DNA from: RGIG7378 sp045588325
GTDB lineage: Bacteria; Bacillota; Clostridia; RGIG7378
Assembly (NCBI GenBank): GCA_045588325.1
Contig: JAZNEA010000082.1
Coordinates: forward strand, 1 to 34,227
Direction: 5' to 3'
Length of the DNA stretch: 34,227 bases
Under the pieces are notes generated by a model. That model saw only the letters and a program-made list of their open reading frames with translations, had not been told where the DNA came from and did not search any database. The position numbers and the translations under genes were made by a program. Below are positions 14,377 through 22,182 of this stretch, one piece after another (the first letter of the stretch is position 1; every line of letters begins with the position of its first letter).

Positions 14377-15368
14377 AGGCCATATTCCTCCCTATACCAA
14401 ATATCGAATTCTGTAGTGCCATTGCCGGTTCCTTCCCGTGTCAGATATTCAACCACCTCATCTGGCCAGGGCTGAGACACTATGGGATTAATAACGCCAG
14501 CATCTGTAATATGGATTTCTAGGAATGACAGATCCTTTCTCAAAATAATAAACACCTCCCTGTCATCCACGTACCTTACACCCATTGTGCCGGCCATTGG
14601 AGTTTCCCCCTGATATCCCCATCTGTACTCCCAAATCTCTTGTCTTAATGCCAATACAACCAAATCCATTACTTCCTGATAACCAGTTGGATAGATAACC
14701 TTCAGAAGTTCCAGCACTTGATCCCTGGTCTCTTTACCAAATGAAGACAGGATAATTGTGCAGTCGTACCCCTCCCAGTCGTTGTACAGTTGTCTATACA
14801 CGGACCAGGTGCTATCCCGCCTGATCCCTTTATCTGTAAGATCTGGCACCTCTGATTTGAGAAAATAGTTACCCACATATCCCATAGAAGATGTGGTGGG
14901 TGTTCCATAAAGTCCGCAATTCTTGACATATTCGTAAATACTCTCCTCCTGTGCTACAGGTCTATGTGTTGCCTCTGGTACAGGAGTTGCCGTAGGTCTG
15001 GCCGTTGGTGACGGCGTAGGCTGGGCTGTTGGTGCTATCGTAGGCTGGGCTGTTGGTGACGGCGTAGGCTTGGCCGTTGGTGCTATCGTAAGCTGGGCTG
15101 TTGGTACTACTGTGGGCATGGCTGTCGGCGCTATCGCAGGCTCAGTCGGCGTCGCCGTAGGCATGACTGTCGGTGCTATCGTAGGCATGTCTGTAGGTGT
15201 TGCTACCGGCTCGGCCTTTGGCACGGCTGTTAACGTCGCTGTAGGTGTCGCAGTTTGACCTCCGGTCATCGTCGATTCGTGTGTTCTTTTTGCCCCTATC
15301 CCTACGCCTACTGCCACGCATACGATTAAAACTGCCATTATAATGGCTACTATTCCGCTCTTTTTCAC
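14373..15368 (-). CDS. Membrane-anchored protein with Pro-Thr repeat stalk
   Basis: The 331-residue protein has an N-terminal membrane segment (residues 5-27), a Pro/Thr/Ala-rich stalk of 8-residue units (about 38-130, such as PTAQPTIA) and a C-terminal globular domain (about 140-331) that I do not recognise. It starts SIYEYVKNCGLYGTPTTS and is acidic, with several Trp and Tyr. The layout suits a domain held away from the membrane, possibly across the cell wall. It starts with GTG, with GGGGAG four bases upstream. It overlaps the next gene by four bases and is specific to this Tad operon, not part of the core machinery. Confidence 0.8.
   Translation of the reverse strand: MKKSGIVAIIMAVLIVCVAVGVGIGAKRTHESTMTGGQTATPTATLTAVPKAEPVATPTDMPTIAPTVMPTATPTEPAIAPTAMPTVVPTAQLTIAPTAKPTPSPTAQPTIAPTAQPTPSPTARPTATPVPEATHRPVAQEESIYEYVKNCGLYGTPTTSSMGYVGNYFLKSEVPDLTDKGIRRDSTWSVYRQLYNDWEGYDCTIILSSFGKETRDQVLELLKVIYPTGYQEVMDLVVLALRQEIWEYRWGYQGETPMAGTMGVRYVDDREVFIILRKDLSFLEIHITDAGVINPIVSQPWPDEVVEYLTREGTGNGTTEFDIWYREEYGL
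14995..15255 (-). repeat. Tandem 24-bp repeats coding for the Pro-Thr stalk
   Basis: Eleven diverged units start at 14995, 15019, 15043, 15067, 15091, 15115, 15139, 15160, 15184, 15208 and 15232. All are 24 bp except the seventh (21 bp). Each codes for about eight residues of Pro-Thr-rich sequence. In-frame copy-number change would alter stalk length without a frameshift. Confidence 0.85.
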
Positions 15369-15378
15369 TTGTCTCCCC

Positions 15379-15837
15379 TCACTTGTTGTAATTTATGTAC
15401 GCTTTGGCCTCGATTCCCATGTTTGTTCCCAGTTCCGCCAATAGATCTCCAAGTATTGCAGGCCAAACAGTAATTCTAGCCTTTATCCATATGCCATTAT
15501 CGCTGCACCGGAACTCCATCTCCTCATATCTCCATATTCGTCGGCCTGCCTCATCAATCTTGTAGCCATCCCTGTCCAGATTTAGATTCTCAGAAATCAT
15601 TTCCCTATAGCTATCCATGGCAGCCTCCTCTGAGATATAGAGCTCCTCGTCTCGCCTATAGTCGTCCATGGTCCAATATTCCACGACGGACTCCAAGGTG
15701 GTCTCCATGGTCCCCTGCATATGAGCCCGAACCGTCATGCAGTAGCAAAACTCCACAACCAGCACCATAAGTCCTGTCAGGGCAAAGGCAATAGCTAGCG
15801 TCATAACCGTTATGGATCCATCCTGATTGCTTTTCAC
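15379..15837 (-). CDS. TadE-like minor pseudopilin, second copy
   Basis: A 152-residue protein with a short leader (MKSNQDG), then SITVMTLAIAFALTGLMVLVVEF, a type IV pilin-like hydrophobic helix, and a globular domain. The G/S junction at residues 7-8 resembles a prepilin peptidase site, but position +5 is Met where Glu is normal. GTG start overlaps the preceding stop (GTGA), with AGGAGG inside the preceding gene. It is probably a minor pseudopilin of the TadE/TadF/TadG kind, needed for pilus assembly. Confidence 0.75.
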   Translation of the reverse strand: MKSNQDGSITVMTLAIAFALTGLMVLVVEFCYCMTVRAHMQGTMETTLESVVEYWTMDDYRRDEELYISEEAAMDSYREMISENLNLDRDGYKIDEAGRRIWRYEEMEFRCSDNGIWIKARITVWPAILGDLLAELGTNMGIEAKAYINYNK

Positions 15838-16247
15838 TTGATGTACCTCCTGCCCATGGATTGGGCTTTCGACACCAGTTCAATGTCAAAAGCCAATTCT
15901 CTCCCAAAAAAATCACCCAGCTTTATGCTATATGTAGACGCCAACTGTGTCGTAAACTTGCTACGAAGTTGGATGGTTTCTCCATTAAGCTCGCCATAAA
16001 AACTAACCTGTCCGTCTATGCCGTACTCTCTACACAACTCCTCCGCAAATTCAGTTACATCCGCTCCTGCAGAGCCAGTCTCCGCCGCCACGGTTGCTAT
16101 TTGTCTGCAGGCATTATCCATATTTTGTTTGTAAACAAAGACAGGTGGAATCGTGAGCAGCATGGCAAGCACAGAGAATAAAACTACTATGCAAACAGCA
16201 AGCTCCACATACATATTTCCATCCTGATTTGCTAATACTGCTCTCAT
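15834..16247 (-). CDS. tadE: TadE-like minor pseudopilin
   Basis: A 137-residue protein that begins MRAVLANQDG and then NMYVELAVCIVVLFSVLAML. This is a class III prepilin leader with Gly at the cleavage point and the conserved Glu at +5, followed by the assembly helix. The mature domain includes IATVAAETGSAGADVTEFAEEL. TadE-like proteins are minor pseudopilins processed by CpaA/TadV. The ATG at 16247 has AGAGG five bases upstream; a GTG six bases earlier is the alternative. It follows the flp gene by 13 bases. Confidence 0.85.
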   Translation of the reverse strand: MRAVLANQDGNMYVELAVCIVVLFSVLAMLLTIPPVFVYKQNMDNACRQIATVAAETGSAGADVTEFAEELCREYGIDGQVSFYGELNGETIQLRSKFTTQLASTYSIKLGDFFGRELAFDIELVSKAQSMGRRYIK

Positions 16248-16260
16248 CCGCACCTCTTAA

Positions 16261-16428
16261 TTAAAATGATACTTTTTCCTTGATTTTGGCCATCATGGAG
16301 TCAAAAATTCCCTTTGCGCCATCGCTGAAGGATGACAGCAAAACTCCTCCTACAACTGTGGTAATAAGAGCCACGATAACAAATCCCAAAATCTCATTTC
16401 CATCTTCATTCATCAAAATATTTTTCAT
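16261..16428 (-). CDS. flp: Flp-like major pilin (short ORF)
   Basis: A 55-residue protein, MKNILMNEDGNEILGFVIVA at its start, then a hydrophobic helix with LITTVVGGVLLSS, ending in DSMMAKIKEKVSF. Size, leader, hydrophobic segment and place between tadC and tadE match the Flp pilin, the subunit of Tad fibres. Cleavage is expected after Gly10. The Glu normally at +5 is shifted to +2, so identification is by context as well as sequence. AGGAGG lies four bases before ATG and overlaps the tadC stop. Confidence 0.8.
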   Translation of the reverse strand: MKNILMNEDGNEILGFVIVALITTVVGGVLLSSFSDGAKGIFDSMMAKIKEKVSF

Positions 16429-16436
16429 AAAACCTC

Positions 16437-17267
16437 CTAGAAAATAATGTTCATGCTTTCAATAAAGCTACATCCAATTACGAACAGATACATTGTCAGT
16501 ATTCCTACTACTACAGGTATGGATAACGCCTGAATCTTATCGGGAACCCTGCACATTTGCGCCTTAAGTTTCTCCCTCTCAACTGCGGTAATCTCTTCTG
16601 TGATGTCCAGCAGAACCGATGTCTGATCCTCTCCTCTGTGAATGCTGATCAACGCACCGACAAATCTGCTAAGTTGAGGGATTGCTATAGCCCTATCAAA
16701 TTGTCGCAGAGCCTCCTCGTAGTTGCCGTTACCCATAGTCTGAATCAGCAAAAGCAGGTCCTCTCTCAGTCCCTCTCCTGCCACATCACAATAGGTCTCC
16801 AACATGGCCAAAATATCCTTTTCGTATTGCATTCCATAGGCAAAGGTCCTCATAAAGCGAGGCAGCTCTGCCATTATCTGGTCGTTTCTCCTCCTCACTG
16901 CAGATGGCAGCTTGTCCATGGAGGAATACCATTGCATGATTGTGACCACCAGCATCACGCAGCCCAGCGCAGGCGACAGCAGGGAGGCAATTATGGATCC
17001 CAATCCCATCAGAATCACCTTAACCATGATGGCCGAATAGTATTCCTCCACCGTCTCTCCCAAACCTAGTCTCCTTAGCTGCATCTGCAAATATTCCCTG
17101 TTGTCCCCCTCAGGCATGATCAGTCCCAGCAAGAATCTTTTGCCGGATAACCAGCCTCTGTTGTTCAACTTGACCTTGTCCAGATATAGCTCACGCACGC
17201 TAATAGCCAACTGGTAAAGTCCAACAGCACTTAAGAGTGCAAAGAGCACGATTTTCAGCCAACCCAT
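16437..17267 (-). CDS. tadC: TadC, inner-membrane assembly protein (T2SF family)
   Basis: A 276-residue type II secretion F-family membrane protein. Hydrophobic segments lie at the N-terminus (WLKIVLFALLSAVGLYQL), near residues 87-115 and at the C-terminus (IPVVVGILTMYLFVIGCSFI). The cytoplasmic T2SF domain includes LPRFMRTFAYGMQYEKDILAMLE and SRFVGALISIHRGEDQTSVLLDI. With TadB it forms the platform of the Tad machine. The start at 17267 is preceded by GAGGAGG and lies inside the end of tadB (13-base overlap). A longer in-frame extension upstream reads through tadB and is not coding. Confidence 0.9.
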   Translation of the reverse strand: MGWLKIVLFALLSAVGLYQLAISVRELYLDKVKLNNRGWLSGKRFLLGLIMPEGDNREYLQMQLRRLGLGETVEEYYSAIMVKVILMGLGSIIASLLSPALGCVMLVVTIMQWYSSMDKLPSAVRRRNDQIMAELPRFMRTFAYGMQYEKDILAMLETYCDVAGEGLREDLLLLIQTMGNGNYEEALRQFDRAIAIPQLSRFVGALISIHRGEDQTSVLLDITEEITAVEREKLKAQMCRVPDKIQALSIPVVVGILTMYLFVIGCSFIESMNIIF

Positions 17268-18160
17268 TTCCTTTTGCCTCCTCGGATAACACTTCCAGTT
17301 CTGAGAGCCAGCAGAGAACATATGGCCATCACTCCAAAGACTACGGCTGTCAGCACCTGTCCTGAAAGGGTCATGGTCAACATTCTGTACCATTCTCCAT
17401 TTACCTGGCCAATAATTGGCAGTTGCATACAGGCAATCACCATGATAATCGCATAGTCCCTGCGAGCCTTTTTAATCATGGTATCTGCCTCCAAAACAAC
17501 GCTTCTGCTGTCCCCCATTTCTGCCACTATAGATGGCAAAATAAACCTTAGTTCTCTATCACCCAGGCACTGAATAAGCACGGTGCACCACTGTCTGAAA
17601 TAGGTGTTCGTCGTCTTATCTCTCATGCTGGCCAGAGAAGCAGAAATGCTGGAATCGGTCAGTGAAACCTGGGTCAGAAAATCCTTAAACAATAGTTCCG
17701 TGTACCCTCTGAACTCGCCCACATTATCCTGGATCGCGCCGATAATATCCTGCGCCCTCAGGTAGCTATTAGTAACCAGCCCCATGGCATGTTCCATATG
17801 GGCCTGCATTGCCCTGGTGGTCCTGTTGCCTATAATGCTTAGTCCGATCCAGGGAACCAGTGACATACATGGGCCAATCACAATGGCTATAGGCAGATTG
17901 TTGCCCAGCACAACTGGTACAGCAAATCCGACACCAAACATGACTACAGAGGACATCAACAATATTGCAGGTCCCCAGGTCGGGGCGCCCCTGCCTGATT
18001 CGATCGCCCTCATTACCATGATTTCCTTGGCCCATGCCATGTGCTTGCCGAGGGGGGATTTTCCTCCCCTTTCCCCCTTTGTCTCAGGGCTGACTAACAT
18101 GTACAACCCAAAGGAACAAAACGCAGCAAAGGCCAATGCCATTAAAATAGTCCTATCCAT
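17255..18160 (-). CDS. tadB: TadB, inner-membrane assembly protein (T2SF family)
   Basis: A 301-residue T2SF-family protein and partner of TadC. Hydrophobic stretches occur near the N-terminus, at ILLMSSVVMFGVGFAVPVVL and AIVIGPCMSLVPWIGLSIIG, and at the end. The cytoplasmic domain contains MGLVTNSYLRAQDIIGAIQDN, LTQVSLTDSSISASLASMRD and VVLEADTMIKKARRDYAIIM. The start at 18160 has GGAGGAGG upstream and lies in the end of tadA (8-base overlap). Confidence 0.9.
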   Translation of the reverse strand: MDRTILMALAFAAFCSFGLYMLVSPETKGERGGKSPLGKHMAWAKEIMVMRAIESGRGAPTWGPAILLMSSVVMFGVGFAVPVVLGNNLPIAIVIGPCMSLVPWIGLSIIGNRTTRAMQAHMEHAMGLVTNSYLRAQDIIGAIQDNVGEFRGYTELLFKDFLTQVSLTDSSISASLASMRDKTTNTYFRQWCTVLIQCLGDRELRFILPSIVAEMGDSRSVVLEADTMIKKARRDYAIIMVIACMQLPIIGQVNGEWYRMLTMTLSGQVLTAVVFGVMAICSLLALRTGSVIRGGKRKWVG

Positions 18161-19475
18161 ATGCCTCCTCCGGTGACCATTCTGGTCCTGCAAACCTCCT
18201 AATCTCCTGGGGCAGCGCGCCATTTTCCAGGAGGCGCAGGGCCAATTTGTTGGAAATGTGCCCTGTCGCCCTGTGATATCCATCTACTACCGCCCTGCCT
18301 ACATCGTCATACTCCATACTGCAGATGACGAACCTATACAGCTGGTTGTATATTAGCTGTCCGTCCACATAGTCCAGCGCTTCAATCAAATGCATGCACT
18401 TGCGCGAGCCATCTGGCAACTGTGCCTTGTAACACATAATCGGGTAGGCTCTGACGATATTCTTCATCAGGGTATCCTCAGACAAATCCGTTCCAGACAT
18501 CTTACACATGGTCATAATCCTGGTGTAAGCATCCACTGCGTTATCTGCGTGAAAACCCGTGACAATGGTATGCCCGGTCCTGCCAGCCTCCTGTGCCGTC
18601 ATCGCCTCAGCGCCTCGCATTTCTGCAGGCACCAGGATGTCGGGGTGGAACCTCAACGCCGTTCTCAACAGCTTGTCCGCCGTGATGTCATATTTGTCAC
18701 TGCCCGTCTCCCTTGTCTTGGTATAGACGATTTGTCTCCTGCCATCTAAGGGATCCAAGTCCAATTCCCTGGTATCCTCAATAGCGAATATCCTCTTAGC
18801 AGGATCCACCATGTTCAACAGAAAATTAATGTCTGACGTCTTGCCCGAGCCTGTACTACCAGCAATGCCGACAGACACACCATGGTTAATGCACATGATC
18901 AGCAGATCCAACTGTTCGCCAAGGGCCACTCCATTTTCTACCATGTCCTCCTTTGTCAGTTTGAGTAGTCGCTGTCGTCGTATGGAAAACGCCGCTCCTT
19001 TGCTATCCTCGATTACAGGTGGTGCAATGGCTGATATACGCACTCCCTTATCTATATAGCTGTCGCAAATTGGCATGGATCCATCTATTACCTGACCTCC
19101 TCTCCTGACCATGCGCCGGGTGATATCGCCGCACTGAACAGGACTGAGAAAATGCTCCTCCAACTCCTCTACAGAGCCGTTCCTCACGATGTAGATATTG
19201 TCCCAGCTGTTGCAATTTATCTCCTCCACAGAGTCATCGGTGATGTATCTGGTGATGCACCCATAACCTGCCATGTCGTCATAAATCTGCTGCGCCAGCT
19301 TTTCTACATAATCCTTGTCGTAAGATTCCAACTCCTGTCGTAGGAGAAATTTTCGGATCAGGGCCTTGAGAGTTTCCTCCACCTCCTGCTTGTCCAGTCT
19401 CTCGCTGAGTTTCTCCGAACCACTTTGGTTAATGCTGTCTCTGACCGAGGCCAATACAGCGCCGTAATCCATCAT
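18153..19475 (-). CDS. tadA: TadA/CpaF-type secretion ATPase
   Basis: A 440-residue hexameric ATPase that powers Flp pilus assembly. The N-terminal helical domain is about 1-100. Walker A is GSTGSGKT (206-213), the Asp-box/Walker B region is RFHPDILVPAEMRGAEAM (275-292) and the His box is GHTIVTGFHAD (301-311). These are the standard motifs of type II/IV secretion ATPases of the CpaF branch. The start ATGATG overlaps the cpaB stop. A single ATPase is present, so extension and any retraction would use the same motor. Confidence 0.95.
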   Translation of the reverse strand: MMDYGAVLASVRDSINQSGSEKLSERLDKQEVEETLKALIRKFLLRQELESYDKDYVEKLAQQIYDDMAGYGCITRYITDDSVEEINCNSWDNIYIVRNGSVEELEEHFLSPVQCGDITRRMVRRGGQVIDGSMPICDSYIDKGVRISAIAPPVIEDSKGAAFSIRRQRLLKLTKEDMVENGVALGEQLDLLIMCINHGVSVGIAGSTGSGKTSDINFLLNMVDPAKRIFAIEDTRELDLDPLDGRRQIVYTKTRETGSDKYDITADKLLRTALRFHPDILVPAEMRGAEAMTAQEAGRTGHTIVTGFHADNAVDAYTRIMTMCKMSGTDLSEDTLMKNIVRAYPIMCYKAQLPDGSRKCMHLIEALDYVDGQLIYNQLYRFVICSMEYDDVGRAVVDGYHRATGHISNKLALRLLENGALPQEIRRFAGPEWSPEEAYG

Positions 19476-20185
19476 TGGATGGGCCCTCCCAGCAGGGATT
19501 CGGCCATTGGGCCTCTGCCCACAAAGAACAAATGTGGATTGCGCTGTTGAATCTCTGCCAGCAATATGGCCTGCTCCTCATCGCAGATAAGGGTAAACAC
19601 CCTGACCTCTCCAATTTCCTCCGGAACATCCCCTTGCTCACTCAAGGTTCCCATGGAGTCCACTACGATTCCCTCCATATCTGCCAGGCTATACACCTGC
19701 AGATACTTGAGCTTTTCCTCCACGCAGTATTCTCCTGTATCCGGATTCACCGCTGCCACAGAGACAACATCTCCTGCCTTAAGTTGGCCCGTCAGAGCCG
19801 TGGCTGTGCTGCTGGCGCTGATGGAAACTAACCTCTTGCCCTGATGGACAAAATCATGCATGGGAGTCTCGTTTCCCATCAACAACGCCTCTGTCACAAC
19901 CTGCCCTACAACCAGGTCGTTGACTGCCCTGCAGTCTCCCGCAAGACAGCCCTCAACACTGCCAAATGTGCCTGTCATGGAATCCACATACTCGCGAGGC
20001 AGTTCCACCATATGTACATCCTCTGCAGATAACAGTTCGCCTGCCCTTACATCTCTGCACAACACCACTACAGACACCATCTCCTGGCTCTCTGGTCCTA
20101 ACATCAGCAAAGCCACTGCCAGCACCACCGAAACCAATACGCATACTGCTCCAATTGCAATTTTCGCTTTTCTCTTAAGTCTCAT
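19472..20185 (-). CDS. cpaB: CpaB/RcpC-like SAF-domain protein
   Basis: A 237-residue protein with an N-terminal membrane anchor (residues 7-30) and a SAF domain (VVLCRDVRAGELLSAEDVHM, about 40-60, continuing through VVGQVVTEALLMGNE). A further beta-rich part includes QLKAGDVVSVAAV. CpaB/RcpC proteins are periplasmic or wall-facing Tad components that in Gram-negatives aid the secretin; in this secretin-free locus the role may be pilus passage through the wall. It overlaps tadZ and tadA by four bases on each side. Confidence 0.88.
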   Translation of the reverse strand: MRLKRKAKIAIGAVCVLVSVVLAVALLMLGPESQEMVSVVVLCRDVRAGELLSAEDVHMVELPREYVDSMTGTFGSVEGCLAGDCRAVNDLVVGQVVTEALLMGNETPMHDFVHQGKRLVSISASSTATALTGQLKAGDVVSVAAVNPDTGEYCVEEKLKYLQVYSLADMEGIVVDSMGTLSEQGDVPEEIGEVRVFTLICDEEQAILLAEIQQRNPHLFFVGRGPMAESLLGGPIQ

Positions 20186-21174
20186 ATTATCCCTCCGAAA
20201 GATTCTCTGATTACGCCCATCAGGCTGTCCCGGCTGTAGGGTTCAGCGCCGACTTTGGTCCCAAGTCCCTTTAGCGACTTTGGCTTGCCCTCCGGGTGCC
20301 TTACCATAACCTTCACATTTCTGAATGTCTCTGCCACCGTATCCATCCTCAGCAGCGTTCTCAGATTCTCAATTTCCCAGGGCTCTCCACCTGACAAAAG
20401 CAAGCACAGGTCAGACCTTAAGTACTCTCCCAGTAGTTCGCGGGCCTCTGTGCCCACATCCCTCTTAGGTACTCCCTTAAAGAATTCTGCATATCCTCCG
20501 TAGTCCACCACCACGAATTCGTACTCCCTGGAAGCAATTGCAGTAGTTAGCTCGCCTGCCGAAAAGATGGCCACAGACTTAGGAAGATCAGACTGTTGCA
20601 GATCCCCTGTCTTGTCCGTGCTGACAGCCGCAATGTTCTCAATCCCCATATCCACCATGGCCACTATCAAATCCCTGACTGCTGCTGTAGTCCCAGAGCC
20701 TGTCCTGACGCCCATAACCCCCACGGTCTTGGTCAACTTAGTCATCCGGTCTGTCTCTGCCACCCTCAGCACGGGTTTTGCCGGAGATGCGGCAGGATAC
20801 TTCACATTAGTAGACATCTTGCATAGTTCACTTGCCAGACCACTAATAGTGACCTTGCCATTTTCGAACACCCTCTCAATGCCAAACTGTCTGCAAAACT
20901 GCTCAAACTCCTCACCCACTTCGTCGTCAATCAAAATAATCTGCCCTGTAGTATTGGAAACCAAACTCCTTATAAACGCCTCAGTAGACAGGTTGCCGTT
21001 AATCCCGGAGTAGACCATAACCACATCCACCTCGGGCACAGAATATGCCGCAGTGATAATCTCTCCCTGCCAACCATAATCCTGCTCCGGGAAGGTCACG
21101 TCCCTCTGGATCAGTTCTGCCCTGAGACTGTCCTGAATCTGTTGATTGCCAAAAGCTGTCAATACTCTTAACAC
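20182..21174 (-). CDS. tadZ: TadZ/CpaE-like pilus localisation ATPase
   Basis: A 330-residue protein. The N-terminal part (1-120) is receiver-like (LRVLTAFGNQQIQDSLRAEL; GQIILIDDEVGEEFEQF). The C-terminal part has a ParA/MinD-type P-loop variant (GVMGVRTGSGTTAA, about 152-165) and a Walker B-like EFVVVDYGG (219-227). TadZ proteins place Tad machinery at sites in the cell. GTG at 21174 has AAAGGAG seven bases before it and gives the family's start sequence. An in-frame extension to 21348 begins with TTG without a site and crosses the regulatory region, so I reject it. First gene of the Tad operon. Confidence 0.85.
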   Translation of the reverse strand: MLRVLTAFGNQQIQDSLRAELIQRDVTFPEQDYGWQGEIITAAYSVPEVDVVMVYSGINGNLSTEAFIRSLVSNTTGQIILIDDEVGEEFEQFCRQFGIERVFENGKVTISGLASELCKMSTNVKYPAASPAKPVLRVAETDRMTKLTKTVGVMGVRTGSGTTAAVRDLIVAMVDMGIENIAAVSTDKTGDLQQSDLPKSVAIFSAGELTTAIASREYEFVVVDYGGYAEFFKGVPKRDVGTEARELLGEYLRSDLCLLLSGGEPWEIENLRTLLRMDTVAETFRNVKVMVRHPEGKPKSLKGLGTKVGAEPYSRDSLMGVIRESFGGII

Positions 21175-21216
21175 TGTAGTTCTCCTTTCGAAAGCTAATC
21201 GATCGATGCTGGATAG

Positions 21217-21222
21217 ATTGTA
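21217..21222 (-). promoter_or_regulatory. Possible -10 element of the Tad operon
   Basis: On the minus strand TACAAT stands about 43 bases before the tadZ start. There is no -35 match at 17 nt. Spo0A-like boxes lie 25 and 70 bases upstream of it, so an activator-dependent promoter is conceivable. Confidence 0.3.
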
Positions 21223-21247
21223 GCCCCCTGGCAACTGTTTATTTTGT

Positions 21248-21299
21248 TGTCGAATTGCGGAACGCCTTGATGTGCCTGTGTTTGGAGAATTTTTCGACA
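21248..21299. promoter_or_regulatory. Pair of inverted Spo0A-box-like sites before tadZ
   Basis: TGTCGAA on the plus strand (21248-21254) and the same motif on the minus strand (21293-21299, context AAATTGTCGAAAAATT). They form an inverted repeat of 8 bp (TTGTCGAA/TTCGACAA). The second matches the extended Spo0A box (TTTTGTCGAAAA) closely. They lie between the divergent tadZ and YdcF-like genes. Confidence 0.45.
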
Positions 21300-21376
21300 A
21301 TTTCAGACACTCTGAATTTCTGTCGTTTACTGGCGATATTTTTCGCAAATTATCCCTATGATTTGGCGATGCATCA

Positions 21377-21385
21377 TGCTATATT
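21377..21385 (+). promoter_or_regulatory. Extended -10 promoter for the YdcF-like gene
   Basis: TGCTATATT (TATATT at 21380-21385) lies 20 bases before the start codon. The -35 region is poor. Confidence 0.45.
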
Positions 21386-21405
21386 AGTTTGTAATGGAGG
21401 TGGAC

Positions 21406-22110
21406 ATGAGAGGTAATGTCAGGCACAGATCTATATGGAGGCGCATTTTGCGATTTCTCGTTACCGCTGGCAAGGTTGTTATTACCTGTGTCCTTACATG
21501 TGCCCTCATCCTATGTGCACTCAATGTCTACATTTGTGTCAGGGAGTCCTCTCGTATACTCACTCCCGAGGAGGCCCAGGATATAGAGGTGGATGCCATA
21601 ATCGTCCTGGGAGCAGCAGTTTGGAACGGAGACACCCCCAGTCCCATGTTGCAGGACAGGCTTGACTGTGGCATAGCGCTATATGAGAGCGGATGCGCAC
21701 CTAAGATGCTCATGAGTGGCGACCACGGCACCCTATATTACAACGAGGTTGGCACCATGCTGCAGTATGCAGTCGACCATGGCGTTCCTGCAGAGGACGT
21801 CTTCCTGGATCATGCCGGTTTCTCTACTTATGAGTCTCTGTACAGGGCCAAGTATATTTATGGGGCCGATTCTGTAGTTATTTGCACCCAGACATACCAT
21901 CTGTATAGAGCTATGTATATCGGTGACATGTTGGGCATGGAGGTATATGGAGTGCCTGCTGAGACTCGAGAGTATGCAGGACAGATGTATTACAACGTGA
22001 GAGAGTTTGCCGCCAGGATCAAGGATTTTGGCTATTGCATCTTTTGGCCGGATCCCACACACCTTGGCGATCCCATCGACCTGAATGGCAGTGGTGTCAT
22101 TACTCATTAA
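21406..22110 (+). CDS. YdcF/SanA-like DUF218 membrane protein
   Basis: A 234-residue protein with one N-terminal membrane helix (about 14-40) and a DUF218/ElyC-SanA-YdcF domain: DAIIVLGAAVWNGDTPSPML, RLDCGIALYESG, KMLMSGDHGTLYYNEVGTM, then FSTYESLYRAKYIYG and VICTQTYHLYRAMYIGDMLGM. SanA of enteric bacteria affects envelope barrier function and vancomycin sensitivity; the molecular activity is not settled. The start at 21406 has GGAGG five bases upstream; an ATG 12 bases earlier overlaps that site and is rejected. A weak hairpin (AGGGT/ACCCT then TTTT) follows the stop near 22121-22142. Confidence 0.85.
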   Translation: MRGNVRHRSIWRRILRFLVTAGKVVITCVLTCALILCALNVYICVRESSRILTPEEAQDIEVDAIIVLGAAVWNGDTPSPMLQDRLDCGIALYESGCAPKMLMSGDHGTLYYNEVGTMLQYAVDHGVPAEDVFLDHAGFSTYESLYRAKYIYGADSVVICTQTYHLYRAMYIGDMLGMEVYGVPAETREYAGQMYYNVREFAARIKDFGYCIFWPDPTHLGDPIDLNGSGVITH

Positions 22111-22147
22111 CCGGAGCTACAGGGTTTTCGCTACACCCTTTTAGCAA

Positions 22148-22153
22148 TATAAT
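22148..22153 (+). promoter_or_regulatory. -10 box before pepF
   Basis: A perfect TATAAT 29 bases before the pepF start. No clear -35 is seen at 17 nt. pepF is therefore likely to be transcribed on its own, with some read-through from the YdcF-like gene. Confidence 0.45.
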
Positions 22154-22182
22154 TTGTAGAAATAGATTTTAGGAGGAACAAC

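Noticed and set aside
14995..15255. CRISPR-like repeat array
   Set aside because: The units are contiguous without spacers, diverge from one another and stay in frame within a coding sequence.
15070..15258. Plus-strand open frame of repeated Val-Gly-Ala units
   Set aside because: It is the antisense reading of the 24-bp Pro-Thr repeats.
17268..17393. N-terminal extension of tadC to 17393
   Set aside because: The extra residues are the out-of-frame reading of tadB, and a good ribosome site precedes 17267.
21175..21348. N-terminal extension of tadZ from a TTG at 21348
   Set aside because: It has no ribosome binding site, crosses the promoter/Spo0A-like region and matches no family sequence; GTG at 21174 has an excellent site.
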